From Stephanodiscus triporus (Eukaryota > Bacillariophyta > Thalassiosirophyceae > Thalassiosirales > Thalassiosiraceae): a stretch of 23,290 bases of DNA. A program made the position numbers and the translations under genes. Of this stretch, positions 1 to 8,977 are shown one piece after another; within the stretch, counting starts at the first letter, position 1, and every line of letters starts with the position of its first letter. The notes under the pieces are model-generated. The model made no database searches, was not told the origin of the DNA, and was given only the letters and a program-made list of their open reading frames with translations. The stretch is from assembly GCA_036939755.1 (NCBI GenBank), contig JALLAZ010000140.1:1-23290 (forward strand). The letters are read 5' to 3'.

Positions 1-2
1 CT

Positions 3-3000
3 CTGAGTTTGTTACCTGTTGGGATTCCAAGTTTCTATCGGAAGAAGATAATCACAGTACACCACTCGGGGATTGGCGGCGTTACTTCATCTGTTTGGAG
101 ATTCGTCTTCTACTCACGATGGAATGACGTGTTGCCTACCCCCTCTATAATGACGGGGCAAGGCCTGCCTCGGAGCCTTCAGTCGGCATTGTCTGATGTT
201 GTTGGGGCTTCCGGTAGGGTCTGTGTTTTTGAATATCGTGAAGGAGTACAACCCCCCGAGGCTATTGGGATTGTTAAATCCTCCGGAACTCGGAATTCAT
301 CACCTCTGTTCACCGGGGACGGGATCGGGCCCGACTTGCATGGTCTCCCCTTCAAGGAAGTCCATTTTTGGGTAAGGGCCGTTTGTGTCTACTCCAAGAC
401 TCCAGTCATTAGACGAGTCAAAACCGAGGAACTTTTTGCCATATGGGATTACGAAGGGAAGCTGGAATCACGACCTTGGAGTCACAGTCAACAGCTTGGG
501 ATTCTTCGCGGGCGTCTTTCATGCCCACCAGCCAAGATGCTTCGACGATTTACTCAGTATATGTCCAATGCCTGCCTTACCCGATTCACCACTGGGACCC
601 ACTCTACGGAGTTGGATTTCTTTGCTCCGACGGCGGGCCTCACGCGAGACGTCCCCTTTTCGCCTATGGAGGTCAATGCCGCTACACGCATTGGCGCGTC
701 TCAGGCTGATGATGCCGAAGTGGATCTATCTGCCTGGGCGCTTCCACAGGAGACGATCGAACAGGCAAACGCGAGAAATCTTTTGCGTCGTTTTGCCGTT
801 CGATGGTGGGCTCGGAACATTGCTAAGGAAGCGTTGGCTTGGTGGCGTACCAATGGGAAGGATCCCAAGGACTTAGCTGCGATTCAGAACTGTATCCACC
901 GGGCTCGAGCCTGCTCCTATTGGCAGTGGATTCGAGGTAGCCGCCTGTTCTTTTGGCGGCTCCCGAGGGAATTCCAGCAAGAGATGCGTGATGGGATACC
1001 CTTTTATCACCTCGGGCCTCCTCCACGGGGACATGCGCATAACACACCATCCCCTTCGAGAGAGGCCGAGATCGAGTGCCGTAAAAAGGTGCTACAATTA
1101 CGACTTCGAGGTTTCATAGAAAAGGGGTATACTGATCTCATCACGCAAAGATTCCCTGTAGTCAAGGTTATGGTGGATGGGGAGGTGCTCGATATTCGAG
1201 TAGTTTGGAATTCTAAATCCAATGGGCACAATGCTACACTTTGGGCTCCTGGGTTTATGTTGGATGACATTGGGGACGTAAAAGAGATGGTGATCAAATG
1301 GCTAGCAGTCCCAGTGGCCGATTATTTGAACGCAGGATCACCCTCTCAGGATTACTCCCTTTCGGCAAGCACTTTTATAAAAACTAAGCAAGGTGATATC
1401 GATGTTGGAGCAATGTTCAACAACTTTCAAAGTCACCCATCTGAGAGACACTCCCTTGGGGTCCGCGTTATTCACACTCAACCGGAGGGCATATATGAAC
1501 GGCATGAATTTTGGCGGTTCTCTGTCCTCCATTTCGGAGGGCGTCCCTCCCCATATCTTGCGTGTCAAGGGCAGCGTCGAATTCTGGAGTTCTGCAAAGG
1601 TGATCGCCACGACCCACGCAATCACTGGCAATGGGAAACTGTGCGTCTTAATTTGCCTGGGAGTCCGGGTTATGACCCATCCATTCCCAGGGTTCTTCTC
1701 TTATGGAAAGATGGTGAATTGGCCACAAGAGAGGCCAATTACGTCGATGACATTCATCCTGCCATTAGGGAAAGGGATCACGAATCTAAGGCTAGACAGG
1801 CTTGTGCTCAATTGAAGTCAAGAATGAATTCAGTTGGGAACCAGGCAGATGATCGGAAGTATAGACTCCCGACTACTACGCCTGGTGCCTGGAACGGTGT
1901 TATTCTTCACACTGACACCCCCTTCCCGATGATGTCCACCACTACCAAGAAGTGGTTAAGATTTAAGAATGGATTATCTTGGATACTTGCTGAGAGTAAG
2001 GACACAGGCACGGTACCTACGGCCGAACTCAGGAGGATCGCTGGACTCGGGGTAAACATCATGCAGGTCTATGAAGATGCCAAATGTTATCTGAAAGGGT
2101 TCTTCAATGCCATCGAGGCATTTCGATCTGACAGAGACCCCGAAGGGTGGCGCATTCAGAACTCAGTTGAGGCGGCTGAATTTTTAGAGTTTGCTCATGA
2201 TAAGGGAGAGGGATCGACTTTGGATGCCCAGGGGGACTACCCACTAATTACCCCTGTGACTTCAGAGCTCCGTTTGCATGTTGAGGCCCTGCAGAATCTC
2301 TTTGCTGAGGATCAACCTTTGATGGTCCCCATTCGACCCACAGACAGGGGAAAACTCCGTTATTACTTTGGAGATGCCTCGCGCGAGGGATTCGGGGGAG
2401 CTACACAGTACCCTGATGGAGCTCTCTCCACGCGTGAGGGTCTATGGGACCTTCAATTTGCTGATGGAGGATCTAATCTTCGGGAAGCTCAAAATCAGGT
2501 AAATCATTTACTCCATGAGATTAGAGCAGGAATGCATGATGGGTGTGAAGTATGGGCCGCAACTGATAATTCCGTATGGTCTGCTGTGTGGAACAAGGGA
2601 ATGTCTAAGGCCCGCCATTTGTTCTATCTCGTACTCACTCTCAAGCAAGAAGCTCGAGCTCATGAGGTGTACCTTCGATGCTTTCATGTATCTGGAGACA
2701 GAATGATTGCCTGTGGAGTGGATGGGTTATCAAGAGGAAACTATGATGCTGGCATTTCGCTTGGATTTGATATCCGCCAGTACTTGCCGTTGCACTTATC
2801 TGCATGGGACATTGCTGGCAAAACACTTACTGGTTGGTGTAAGAGTTGGATGGGAACGGATTACTCTCCTCCGTTGACCCCGGTTGGCTGGTTCGAAGAT
2901 GGCCATCTTCCCGGCGTACACCTTTGGTCCCCCCCTCCGGGTGCGGCGTTAATTGCTTTGAAGGAGCTCGCTCGATCTCGCCATAAGCGGCCTTCAAAGG

Positions 3001-3317
3001 TTACCCACGTGGTAATGATTCCACGATTGTTATGGGAGGAAGAGTGGCGGTCTCGCTTCGAGAAGGAAGTTGATTTCTGGTTCATTTTGCATAATGGCGC
3101 TATTTGGCCTCACTTCGCATTCGAACCACTTTTGGTTGGAATTTCTTTCCCTATTCTCCCTTCATCCAGCCCTTTCCCTTGGCAGGTCAAACAGGAACGG
3201 ACGCGAATGGTGGAATTGGGGCGCGCCTTGTCAGAAATGTCTAAAACGAGTCACCTTCGACTCCGGGATAATTTGCGCGAACTATGGAGCGCGCCGAGGT
3301 CATTTTCCGGCTTGTAA
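3..3317 (+). CDS. Reverse transcriptase-RNase H polyprotein of DIRS-like element (5' partial)
   Basis: This ORF copies element RNA into DNA and degrades the RNA strand. The frame is open from base 3; the first in-window candidate start is only a TTG at 9, so the true start is probably upstream. About 1,100 residues are visible. The first 350 or so are unassigned. The RT palm follows: an acidic motif A reading DIDVGAMFNNF (first Asp codon 1395) and motif C YVDD at 1740-1751. RNase H comes next, with four acidic positions: Asp 2373 in GDASREGFGG, Glu 2484 in NLREAQN, Asp 2565 in AATDNS and Asp 2721 in GVDGLSRG. A C-terminal segment of about 110 residues (LWSPPPGAAL to FPWQVKQ, about 2920-3190) has no named function I can give. 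The last 300 bases overlap the recombinase ORF in another frame. RT and RNase H are well supported; subfamily is inferred from gene order. Confidence 0.82.
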   Translation: MSLLPVGIPSFYRKKIITVHHSGIGGVTSSVWRFVFYSRWNDVLPTPSIMTGQGLPRSLQSALSDVVGASGRVCVFEYREGVQPPEAIGIVKSSGTRNSSPLFTGDGIGPDLHGLPFKEVHFWVRAVCVYSKTPVIRRVKTEELFAIWDYEGKLESRPWSHSQQLGILRGRLSCPPAKMLRRFTQYMSNACLTRFTTGTHSTELDFFAPTAGLTRDVPFSPMEVNAATRIGASQADDAEVDLSAWALPQETIEQANARNLLRRFAVRWWARNIAKEALAWWRTNGKDPKDLAAIQNCIHRARACSYWQWIRGSRLFFWRLPREFQQEMRDGIPFYHLGPPPRGHAHNTPSPSREAEIECRKKVLQLRLRGFIEKGYTDLITQRFPVVKVMVDGEVLDIRVVWNSKSNGHNATLWAPGFMLDDIGDVKEMVIKWLAVPVADYLNAGSPSQDYSLSASTFIKTKQGDIDVGAMFNNFQSHPSERHSLGVRVIHTQPEGIYERHEFWRFSVLHFGGRPSPYLACQGQRRILEFCKGDRHDPRNHWQWETVRLNLPGSPGYDPSIPRVLLLWKDGELATREANYVDDIHPAIRERDHESKARQACAQLKSRMNSVGNQADDRKYRLPTTTPGAWNGVILHTDTPFPMMSTTTKKWLRFKNGLSWILAESKDTGTVPTAELRRIAGLGVNIMQVYEDAKCYLKGFFNAIEAFRSDRDPEGWRIQNSVEAAEFLEFAHDKGEGSTLDAQGDYPLITPVTSELRLHVEALQNLFAEDQPLMVPIRPTDRGKLRYYFGDASREGFGGATQYPDGALSTREGLWDLQFADGGSNLREAQNQVNHLLHEIRAGMHDGCEVWAATDNSVWSAVWNKGMSKARHLFYLVLTLKQEARAHEVYLRCFHVSGDRMIACGVDGLSRGNYDAGISLGFDIRQYLPLHLSAWDIAGKTLTGWCKSWMGTDYSPPLTPVGWFEDGHLPGVHLWSPPPGAALIALKELARSRHKRPSKVTHVVMIPRLLWEEEWRSRFEKEVDFWFILHNGAIWPHFAFEPLLVGISFPILPSSSPFPWQVKQERTRMVELGRALSEMSKTSHLRLRDNLRELWSAPRSFSGL

Positions 3318-4683
3318 GGCAGCATGGTGCGCCTCTTGTTTCACTTCGCATCCACTCGATCGCTTCGAGGTCAAGATGCCCCGAGACTTCAATGGGGCAT
3401 CACTGTCAGAAGTTGAAGACGAGATCCGTTTCAGTCAGGCCCGCCCAGGGGACCATCTTTGTATACCTTTTCAGTGCCCAAACTGTCAAAGCCAGAACAT
3501 TCGAGGACGGAGTATTGATACTTCTCTCATTGACGATCTTGTATTCGAGTGCATGGTGGTGCGTGCTACACTGGATGCCTTTTGGTCAAGGGCGTCCAAG
3601 ACGGTAGGCAACCATGTACGAGAGGTTAGAAACATGGTTCGATACGGGAGGATGTTTAGATATCCCCCAATGCCAGTTCTTGGTCCCTGGCCTCTCTACA
3701 CGCATTTAGGAATGGATGCAGCCGTTATGGTCTTGATGCGTTCCTTGGAGAAGGGAAAGGGGGACGGGACAGTGAAGTATGGAACAGCCAGAAAAACGCG
3801 AGCCACACTCACGGTCCTGTGGGAATCCTCTCCCTCGGGAGGGAATGACATGACGCTGTCATCCGGATCGGTCAAGGGGCGGTTCGTCGCCACACGATGT
3901 CCGAGTGAAGGGAGATGGTATCAACACTTCGAGACGGGGATTTGTGCACGCATGGGAGACGTCGTATCGCAGGATCGGGCCTTTACGATTGAGGTCCTGC
4001 TTGCACTCATTCAAATGTATGAGGAGGAGTGGGAAACCTTTTACCTACGGATACCTCTCATTTCCCTCTCCGCGTGCATGTTTCTCTTGGTCACTTGCCT
4101 TGGAGGAATGCGAGGATTTGAGGCAGTCTGGACCGACCTCGCGGCCCTCAATTATGATGTCGCCCACTGTGAGAGTGCTGAGGATTATATGGCTGTTTCT
4201 TGGCCAATTGTTGGGCGATTCAAAGCACGGCATGGTATCCTTGACTGTTACATGATACCTATCGCGGGGGTCACGAATTCGGGTATTCAATTCTTTACCT
4301 GGACTCAACGGTTCCTCAGACGCCTTGCACAGGAAGGATATGAAGATGGATGGGCGTTTCGTAGATCGGATGGATCAAGGGCGAAAGCGTCAGATTACCA
4401 AGACAACATATTTCGGAAGTTAGAGATTATTCAAGCCACTACTACACTCATTGATCCTGGATGCAGTATATGGGATGAATACGGTGTTCAGCGGTCAGGA
4501 CGACGATTCTTCACAACGCGATGCTCCAACATGAAGGTGGACAAACACGACATAGAGTTACAATGCCGATGGTCCACTGACCGAGCGAACGGAGTGAGGA
4601 CCGTCCAACGATCAATGATTCATAATTATTCTGAGGTTAGGAATATGAAACAAGCTCTCATCCGTCCTTCAAAAGCTTGTTGA
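3094..4683 (+). CDS. Zinc-finger-like tyrosine recombinase of DIRS-like element
   Basis: This would integrate the circular cDNA. The frame opens after a stop at 3016-3018 and the first ATG is 3094, giving about 529 residues; a fusion to the upstream ORF by frameshifting is an alternative. A Cys-rich segment comes first: C46-x2-C49, C61, C74, C79-x2-C82, then C123, C128-x2-C131, with H70 and H86 nearby, suggesting a zinc-binding fold. The recombinase-like half has the first catalytic Arg in LGGMRGFEAVW (R340), an Arg pair in SGRRFFTTRC (R470/R471) standing for the HxxR box, a Trp in CRWSTD (W493) at the H/W position, and a candidate nucleophile Tyr in MIHNYSEV (Y512, codon 4627). The HxxR His is not evident, and the W-to-Y gap of 19 residues is longer than the usual 8-10, so catalytic competence is uncertain. 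Identity rests on the motif set plus its place after RT-RNase H. Confidence 0.7.
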   Translation: MALFGLTSHSNHFWLEFLSLFSLHPALSLGRSNRNGREWWNWGAPCQKCLKRVTFDSGIICANYGARRGHFPACKAAWCASCFTSHPLDRFEVKMPRDFNGASLSEVEDEIRFSQARPGDHLCIPFQCPNCQSQNIRGRSIDTSLIDDLVFECMVVRATLDAFWSRASKTVGNHVREVRNMVRYGRMFRYPPMPVLGPWPLYTHLGMDAAVMVLMRSLEKGKGDGTVKYGTARKTRATLTVLWESSPSGGNDMTLSSGSVKGRFVATRCPSEGRWYQHFETGICARMGDVVSQDRAFTIEVLLALIQMYEEEWETFYLRIPLISLSACMFLLVTCLGGMRGFEAVWTDLAALNYDVAHCESAEDYMAVSWPIVGRFKARHGILDCYMIPIAGVTNSGIQFFTWTQRFLRRLAQEGYEDGWAFRRSDGSRAKASDYQDNIFRKLEIIQATTTLIDPGCSIWDEYGVQRSGRRFFTTRCSNMKVDKHDIELQCRWSTDRANGVRTVQRSMIHNYSEVRNMKQALIRPSKAC

Positions 4684-5546
4684 AGCGGCCCCCCCCTCTC
4701 TGCTTTTCAGTCCGAGCAAAGGGAGGCAAGCCGTTGGGAAACTGGGATGATTTGGGTAAGCGAGATGTGGTGGAGGTACCTTCCCTTTTCGAACAGAAGG
4801 TCCCCTTCTATCTTCTCGGGGAGGCATTGTTCGGAGCCATCTCCCTGGCGAATCCTTCTTGGGCCGATGTCCATCCGACTTAAGTTGGAATTACTGAATA
4901 ATGTTTTCTCGAGGACGCAGGCTGCTTACAGAATTGATGCTGTTAGTGAAATGCCTGCACGGGAGGTGTATTTTGGGTACGGACCCCTACACACACATTT
5001 CTCTTACATACATACGCATAAATAATAAGTAGCTAAGACAAGATGCGAAAATTCACTGCAAACTCTAGCTCCCAAAGGAAACTACCATAGACCTTTCTCA
5101 CCCATCGCCAAGAGAATCTACTACTCTAGGTAGTTAGATAGACTAACACTACTCGATAACTCACTTTTTAAGCCCAACCTATCGGAAATTCAGTCATCTA
5201 ATATCCCTCAACTCCAAAGCATGTCACTCTGCCATCTGTCATTCATGTCGTCTGAAAAAAGACTTTTTTATCTTTTTCTTTTTATTGCCTTCCTCGTCCA
5301 AGTCGAAAGGTTCAGCTGCCCGGCTGGCACACGGCACCCGGAAACCACTCTCAAAGTCTCTAGAGAGTAAGAGGACACAACTAGGTACTTCTTGACACCC
5401 GTGGCAAAAATGAGTGTCAACTCTTGTTCGGTGTTCTCATAAATCTTCGAAAGTGTAATATCAACCACATCAAAAGGCTAGAACCAAGCTCAACAGAAAG
5501 CTCTAGAGGCCGAGCAAGTACAAAGAAGTAGTGGCGAGTGGTGACG
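4684..5546. other. 863-base stretch without a recognised gene
   Basis: The first 350 bases or so follow the recombinase stop and may be the element's 3' non-coding end; no terminal repeat could be identified because the left end is missing. Short open frames at 4677-4883 and 4747-5025 have no recognisable motif. The AT-richer stretch 5030-5546 contains a T-rich tract near 5266-5285 and should hold the promoter and 5' UTR of the symporter gene. A 66-codon minus-strand open frame at 5268-5468 lacks an ATG start and resembles nothing I know. Confidence 0.5.
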
Positions 5547-8500
5547 ATGCACCTTCTATTGACGACCATCGTAGGGCTGGCCCAGTTGGTAAGCGTCGTC
5601 GGTCAATGCTTCAAGAATGAGTCCATGAATGCACAGTGGGCACAAATCATCAATGTCGACAATACCAGCACGGAGTTCTCCATCGAAGGATCCTGCTGCC
5701 AGGAAAAGGTTTGCGGGTTGGCTTGTGCCGAGGAAACGCCGCCTCCGGCCAAAGTGAGTTATCTGTCAGCAATAAGTTCTGGATATCTAATTCAATATCA
5801 TGCCTTGTTGTGCAATTAACTTTCGGCGCTCTTAACTTCTCCGAACAACCTCATCTTAGGGATTCGGTATCGCCGTCATGACTGCCATCGCATTGTTCGT
5901 TCTGAGCGGATTCGTCGCCTCCTATTGGCTCAAGGGCAGGCCCGAGGACTTCTTCGTCGCGGGCCGTTCTTTGCCGCTGTGGGTGAGTCATTCAATCAAA
6001 GTGTTGCACTGTACTCCTTGATGATGCCATGCATCCTGGAAAGAAATTCATAACTTATTTGTTTTACCGATTTGTTCACACAGGTTGTCGTTTGCACCCT
6101 CGCGAGCCAAGCCATCGATTCCAACGCGCTCTTAGGCGCAGGCACACTGTCTTACAAAGCTCATTACTGGGATGGTGTGGTCTTACCTCTCGGCCTTGGT
6201 CTGTCACTCATCAACAACTCAATCTTTTTAGCTCGCCATATCAATCATGACTACGCTCTCACCCTCCCCGACGTATTAGCCAAGAGATATGGAAAGGTCG
6301 TTGAGATCATGGTTTCTATTTTCTGCTGCATATCATTCCTATGCCTACTTGCTGGCAATTTGGTCGGTATGGGGGCCATCATTTCGTATGTCATATCCAT
6401 ATCTCAGGAGGGAGCCATTTGGGTAAGTCCCCTGTAAATTTACTTTTTCCTGTCACCACGCCATTACAAGAATAGGAGCTACACTCTCTGGCACATTAAA
6501 ATCATCCTTCAACAACACCAACAACACAGCTTGCGGCTGCGAGTGTGTTCTTCTACACGGTAGCCGGCGGACTTTTTGCGGTTGCATACAGTGGTGAGTT
6601 ATAACACACTGCTCTCGGTGTCAAATGCATCGTCAATGTTGGCAGCTAACAAACAACTTGCGATTCGTCATTTATTAAAGATGTACCGAAGGCAATTATT
6701 GGGTGGGTATTTAGTAATATGAGTCATGTTGTTATATTTTGTCCACATATTTCTGACAACCTTCACCATGATACTATTGCACCTGTCATTTCAGGTGGAC
6801 TGGTTGTGCAGTTGTTGCCTTCTATATGGTGCGTAATAGCAGATGAGTCTCCTTGTAACCTTTTCATTGTTTCTACATCTTTCTTATCAAATACTGTTTC
6901 ACAGATCGCGAACTATGGTGCGCCACCCCCTAGTATTGGTTTCCCGGATTACATCTATCCCGACGAGGAGGTGTGCCAAATGTACCAAGGTGTGCCTTGC
7001 ACTCAAGATGCCACATTATGCTGCTATAATGCAGCGAAGTGGTGTCCAGATGGGGTTGACAGTGCAACCTGTGTGGTCGATAACGGAGGTGAGACATGAT
7101 TGTATTCGTTCGGGCTACTCAGAGGTATTCAATCGAATTTTCCCTCAGGAACTAAAATCGCGCTGCTATTCAATCCACAGCCTATCCAATTGGAGACCAG
7201 CGCTCGTTTCCAAACCAAATGACTGACGCTCATTCAATGGCCCCGTTTCCCAACGCCATTGTTTTTAACTGGGCGACGCTCATCGTGCTAGCGTTTGGAA
7301 ATTTGGGAGCACTCGACTTCCAAGCTCGCTGCATGGCGGCCAAATCGGCGAAGATCGCCACAATTGGCTGCTTCGTTGCGGGCTGTTTATGCATTATCCT
7401 CGGTGTCCCATTTGCTTACCTTGGTTCTATTGCCAGGCTGTATTATGGTCCCGATACCACAAGAGCATTATATGAAACTGATGTGAGTTTTTATGCTACA
7501 TTTCGTCTCGTCTCAAATCAGTTAATCATTTTTTGACAACATTACTCTATATGTCTTTGCTCGCAGTCTTGCCACATCGCTCTAGGGCTGCCAACTTGTG
7601 CTCTTTGGATGCCCGACCCTGATGCAATCATCAAACTATTCACTCACGAGATACCCACATTCCTCGGTGGATGGGGCCTAATCACAATCGTGGCTGCGTC
7701 AATGTCGAGTGAGTATTTCATCCCTTGCACTCCTACGTGAATGATAGTATTCCTAACGCATCACTGCCGACTTTTTTCTCGCCGCAGCATGCGACGGAGC
7801 AATATTAGCGATGGGAACTGTAATGAGCCACAACGTATTGAGGAACGTAGGTGATTTCCTCCCTTGTGGCTCTCACCTTGTCACTGATTCAAATTTACTG
7901 TTTGCGGCCCGTGTCGCTTCACTCCCAATGACAGTTATTTCGGGCCTTATCGCATCATATTTCCGATCGACTCACGCTGCCGGAGCGACCGGATACCTTC
8001 TTATAGTTGCATTCGATGTGGTCCTCGCAACAATTGTTGTGCCTCTCTTCGGATGCTTTTATACGAAAAATCCCAGTCCACTTGCTGCATTGTGTGCAAT
8101 TGTGACTGGATTAGTGACTCGCCTCACGCTTGAGTTTGCCCTTCCGAAGGATGGACTTCTCATTCTACCATTTCCAGGAGACGAGTTCCTTAACTATGGA
8201 TCCGCTGCTTCAACTGCCTTCCCAACGTACTTCGATAAACCCCAAGAAGAAATTTGGGACCCCAGCACTGAGCAGTGCGAGCAGCCTCGCTACAATGATT
8301 GGACCGGAGTCGACTCTTTAATAGCGCCTGTTGCTGCAGCCATTGTTTTCGTATTTGTTCAATTTCTGGAGAGAAATGGTCCCATTCTTAAGTTTGACCC
8401 AAAAGGTGTAATGGGTGAGCTAACTTACAATAGGCACGTTTTGTTTCATGTCTTGAACGAAATTCACGTTCCACGGCACAGCTCCGTACCTGAAGGAAAC

Positions 8501-8807
8501 CCAGATTAAGTCTGAAGTACACGATAGTCAGATGAAGCTTGAGGCGTCGCAGAGGAAGCTTGAATCGACACAGAGAAAGCTTGATCTTTCTATCGGCAAC
8601 GTCACCTCAAAAGACCTCAGTATCTCTCAGATGAAGGTTGCTATGGCGCAGGAGAAGCTTACGAAGTCGCAGAGGAAGCTTGAGATCTACGTCAGCAGTC
8701 GAATGATTGACAGCAGTTCTCAAGATAAAGCTGGTGCCATCAATGAAGAAATTGTGGAAGGTGCTGATGACAAAGAATTCAAAGAATTCGGGGAGATGGT
8801 TGAGTAA
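5547..8807 (+). CDS. Sodium:solute symporter (SSS/SLC5-type) with Cys-rich loop and coiled-coil tail
   Basis: This is a multi-pass secondary transporter; the substrate cannot be told. Exons: 5547-5753, 5860-5982, 6084-6422, 6530-6593, 6681-6702, 6795-6828, 6905-7088, 7181-7482, 7567-7708, 7788-8414, 8482-8807. Every junction is GT-AG and the sum is 2,370 bases, 789 residues, in frame throughout. A signal-peptide-like N-terminus (MHLLLTTIVGLAQLVSVVGQ) and a CC-x3-C-x3-C cluster precede the first core helix. Family hallmarks are RPEDFFVAGRSLPLW, LASQAIDSNALLGAGTLSYK and ALTLPDVLAKRYGK, then GNLVGMGAIISY and YTVAGGLFAVAYSDVPKAIIG across exons 4-5. Exon 7 inserts an apparently extracellular loop with six Cys. 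The last exon adds a hydrophilic tail with KLExxQR heptads. The start is the ATG at 5547, because the in-frame GTG at 5538 is not a normal eukaryotic start. It lacks the DUR3-type core sequence, so I do not call it a urea transporter. Confidence 0.85.
8535..8690 (+). repeat. Degenerate 21-bp repeats encoding heptads in symporter tail
   Basis: AAGCTT recurs at 8535, 8556, 8577, 8655 and 8676. The spacing is exactly 21 bases within each of the two clusters, encoding KLEASQR, KLESTQR and KLD in the first and KLTKSQR and KLE in the second. A seven-residue period with Leu fixed at one position predicts an amphipathic coiled coil that probably grew by repeat duplication. It lies in the last exon of the symporter gene. 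Confidence 0.8.
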
Positions 8808-8977
8808 TTTTCATATCACTTGTTTTATTTTGATCAAGGGCAAATGTGCGAGCACCCCTGTTTGTTCTTAGAAAGCGTGCAGAAAAATTTGGCTACCACC
8901 GACAACAATTACACAAAGAGGGCATAGACAAAGACTTAACTGCTGTGTGTAACGAATTCAAATTGTACGATAGTCAA

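Larger units (their letters stand above)
1..4683 (+). mobile_element. DIRS-like (tyrosine-recombinase) retrotransposon, left end outside window
   Basis: Two long overlapping ORFs on the same strand give the order reverse transcriptase, RNase H, zinc-finger-like segment, tyrosine recombinase. This order, with a recombinase instead of a DDE integrase and no recognisable aspartic protease, is the signature of DIRS/Ngaro-type retroelements. These integrate through a circular DNA intermediate without making target-site duplications. No DAM-type methyltransferase domain was recognised, which is more like Ngaro-type than classic DIRS. The first ORF is still open at base 1, so any gag ORF and the left terminus lie upstream. 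The right terminus was not found, and no inverted or split direct repeats were seen inside the window. Both ORFs lack internal stops over about 4.7 kb, so the copy is young or intact. Base composition is more balanced than in the GC-rich host genes at 10-21 kb. Confidence 0.8.

Noticed and set aside
5268..5468. 66-codon minus-strand open frame
   Set aside because: It has no ATG start, no recognisable family, and lies in the presumed promoter of the symporter.
5547..8807. DUR3-type urea transporter
   Set aside because: The protein is SSS family, but its core motifs (FFVAGRSLPLW, LASQAIDSN) are not those I associate with DUR3; the substrate is left open.
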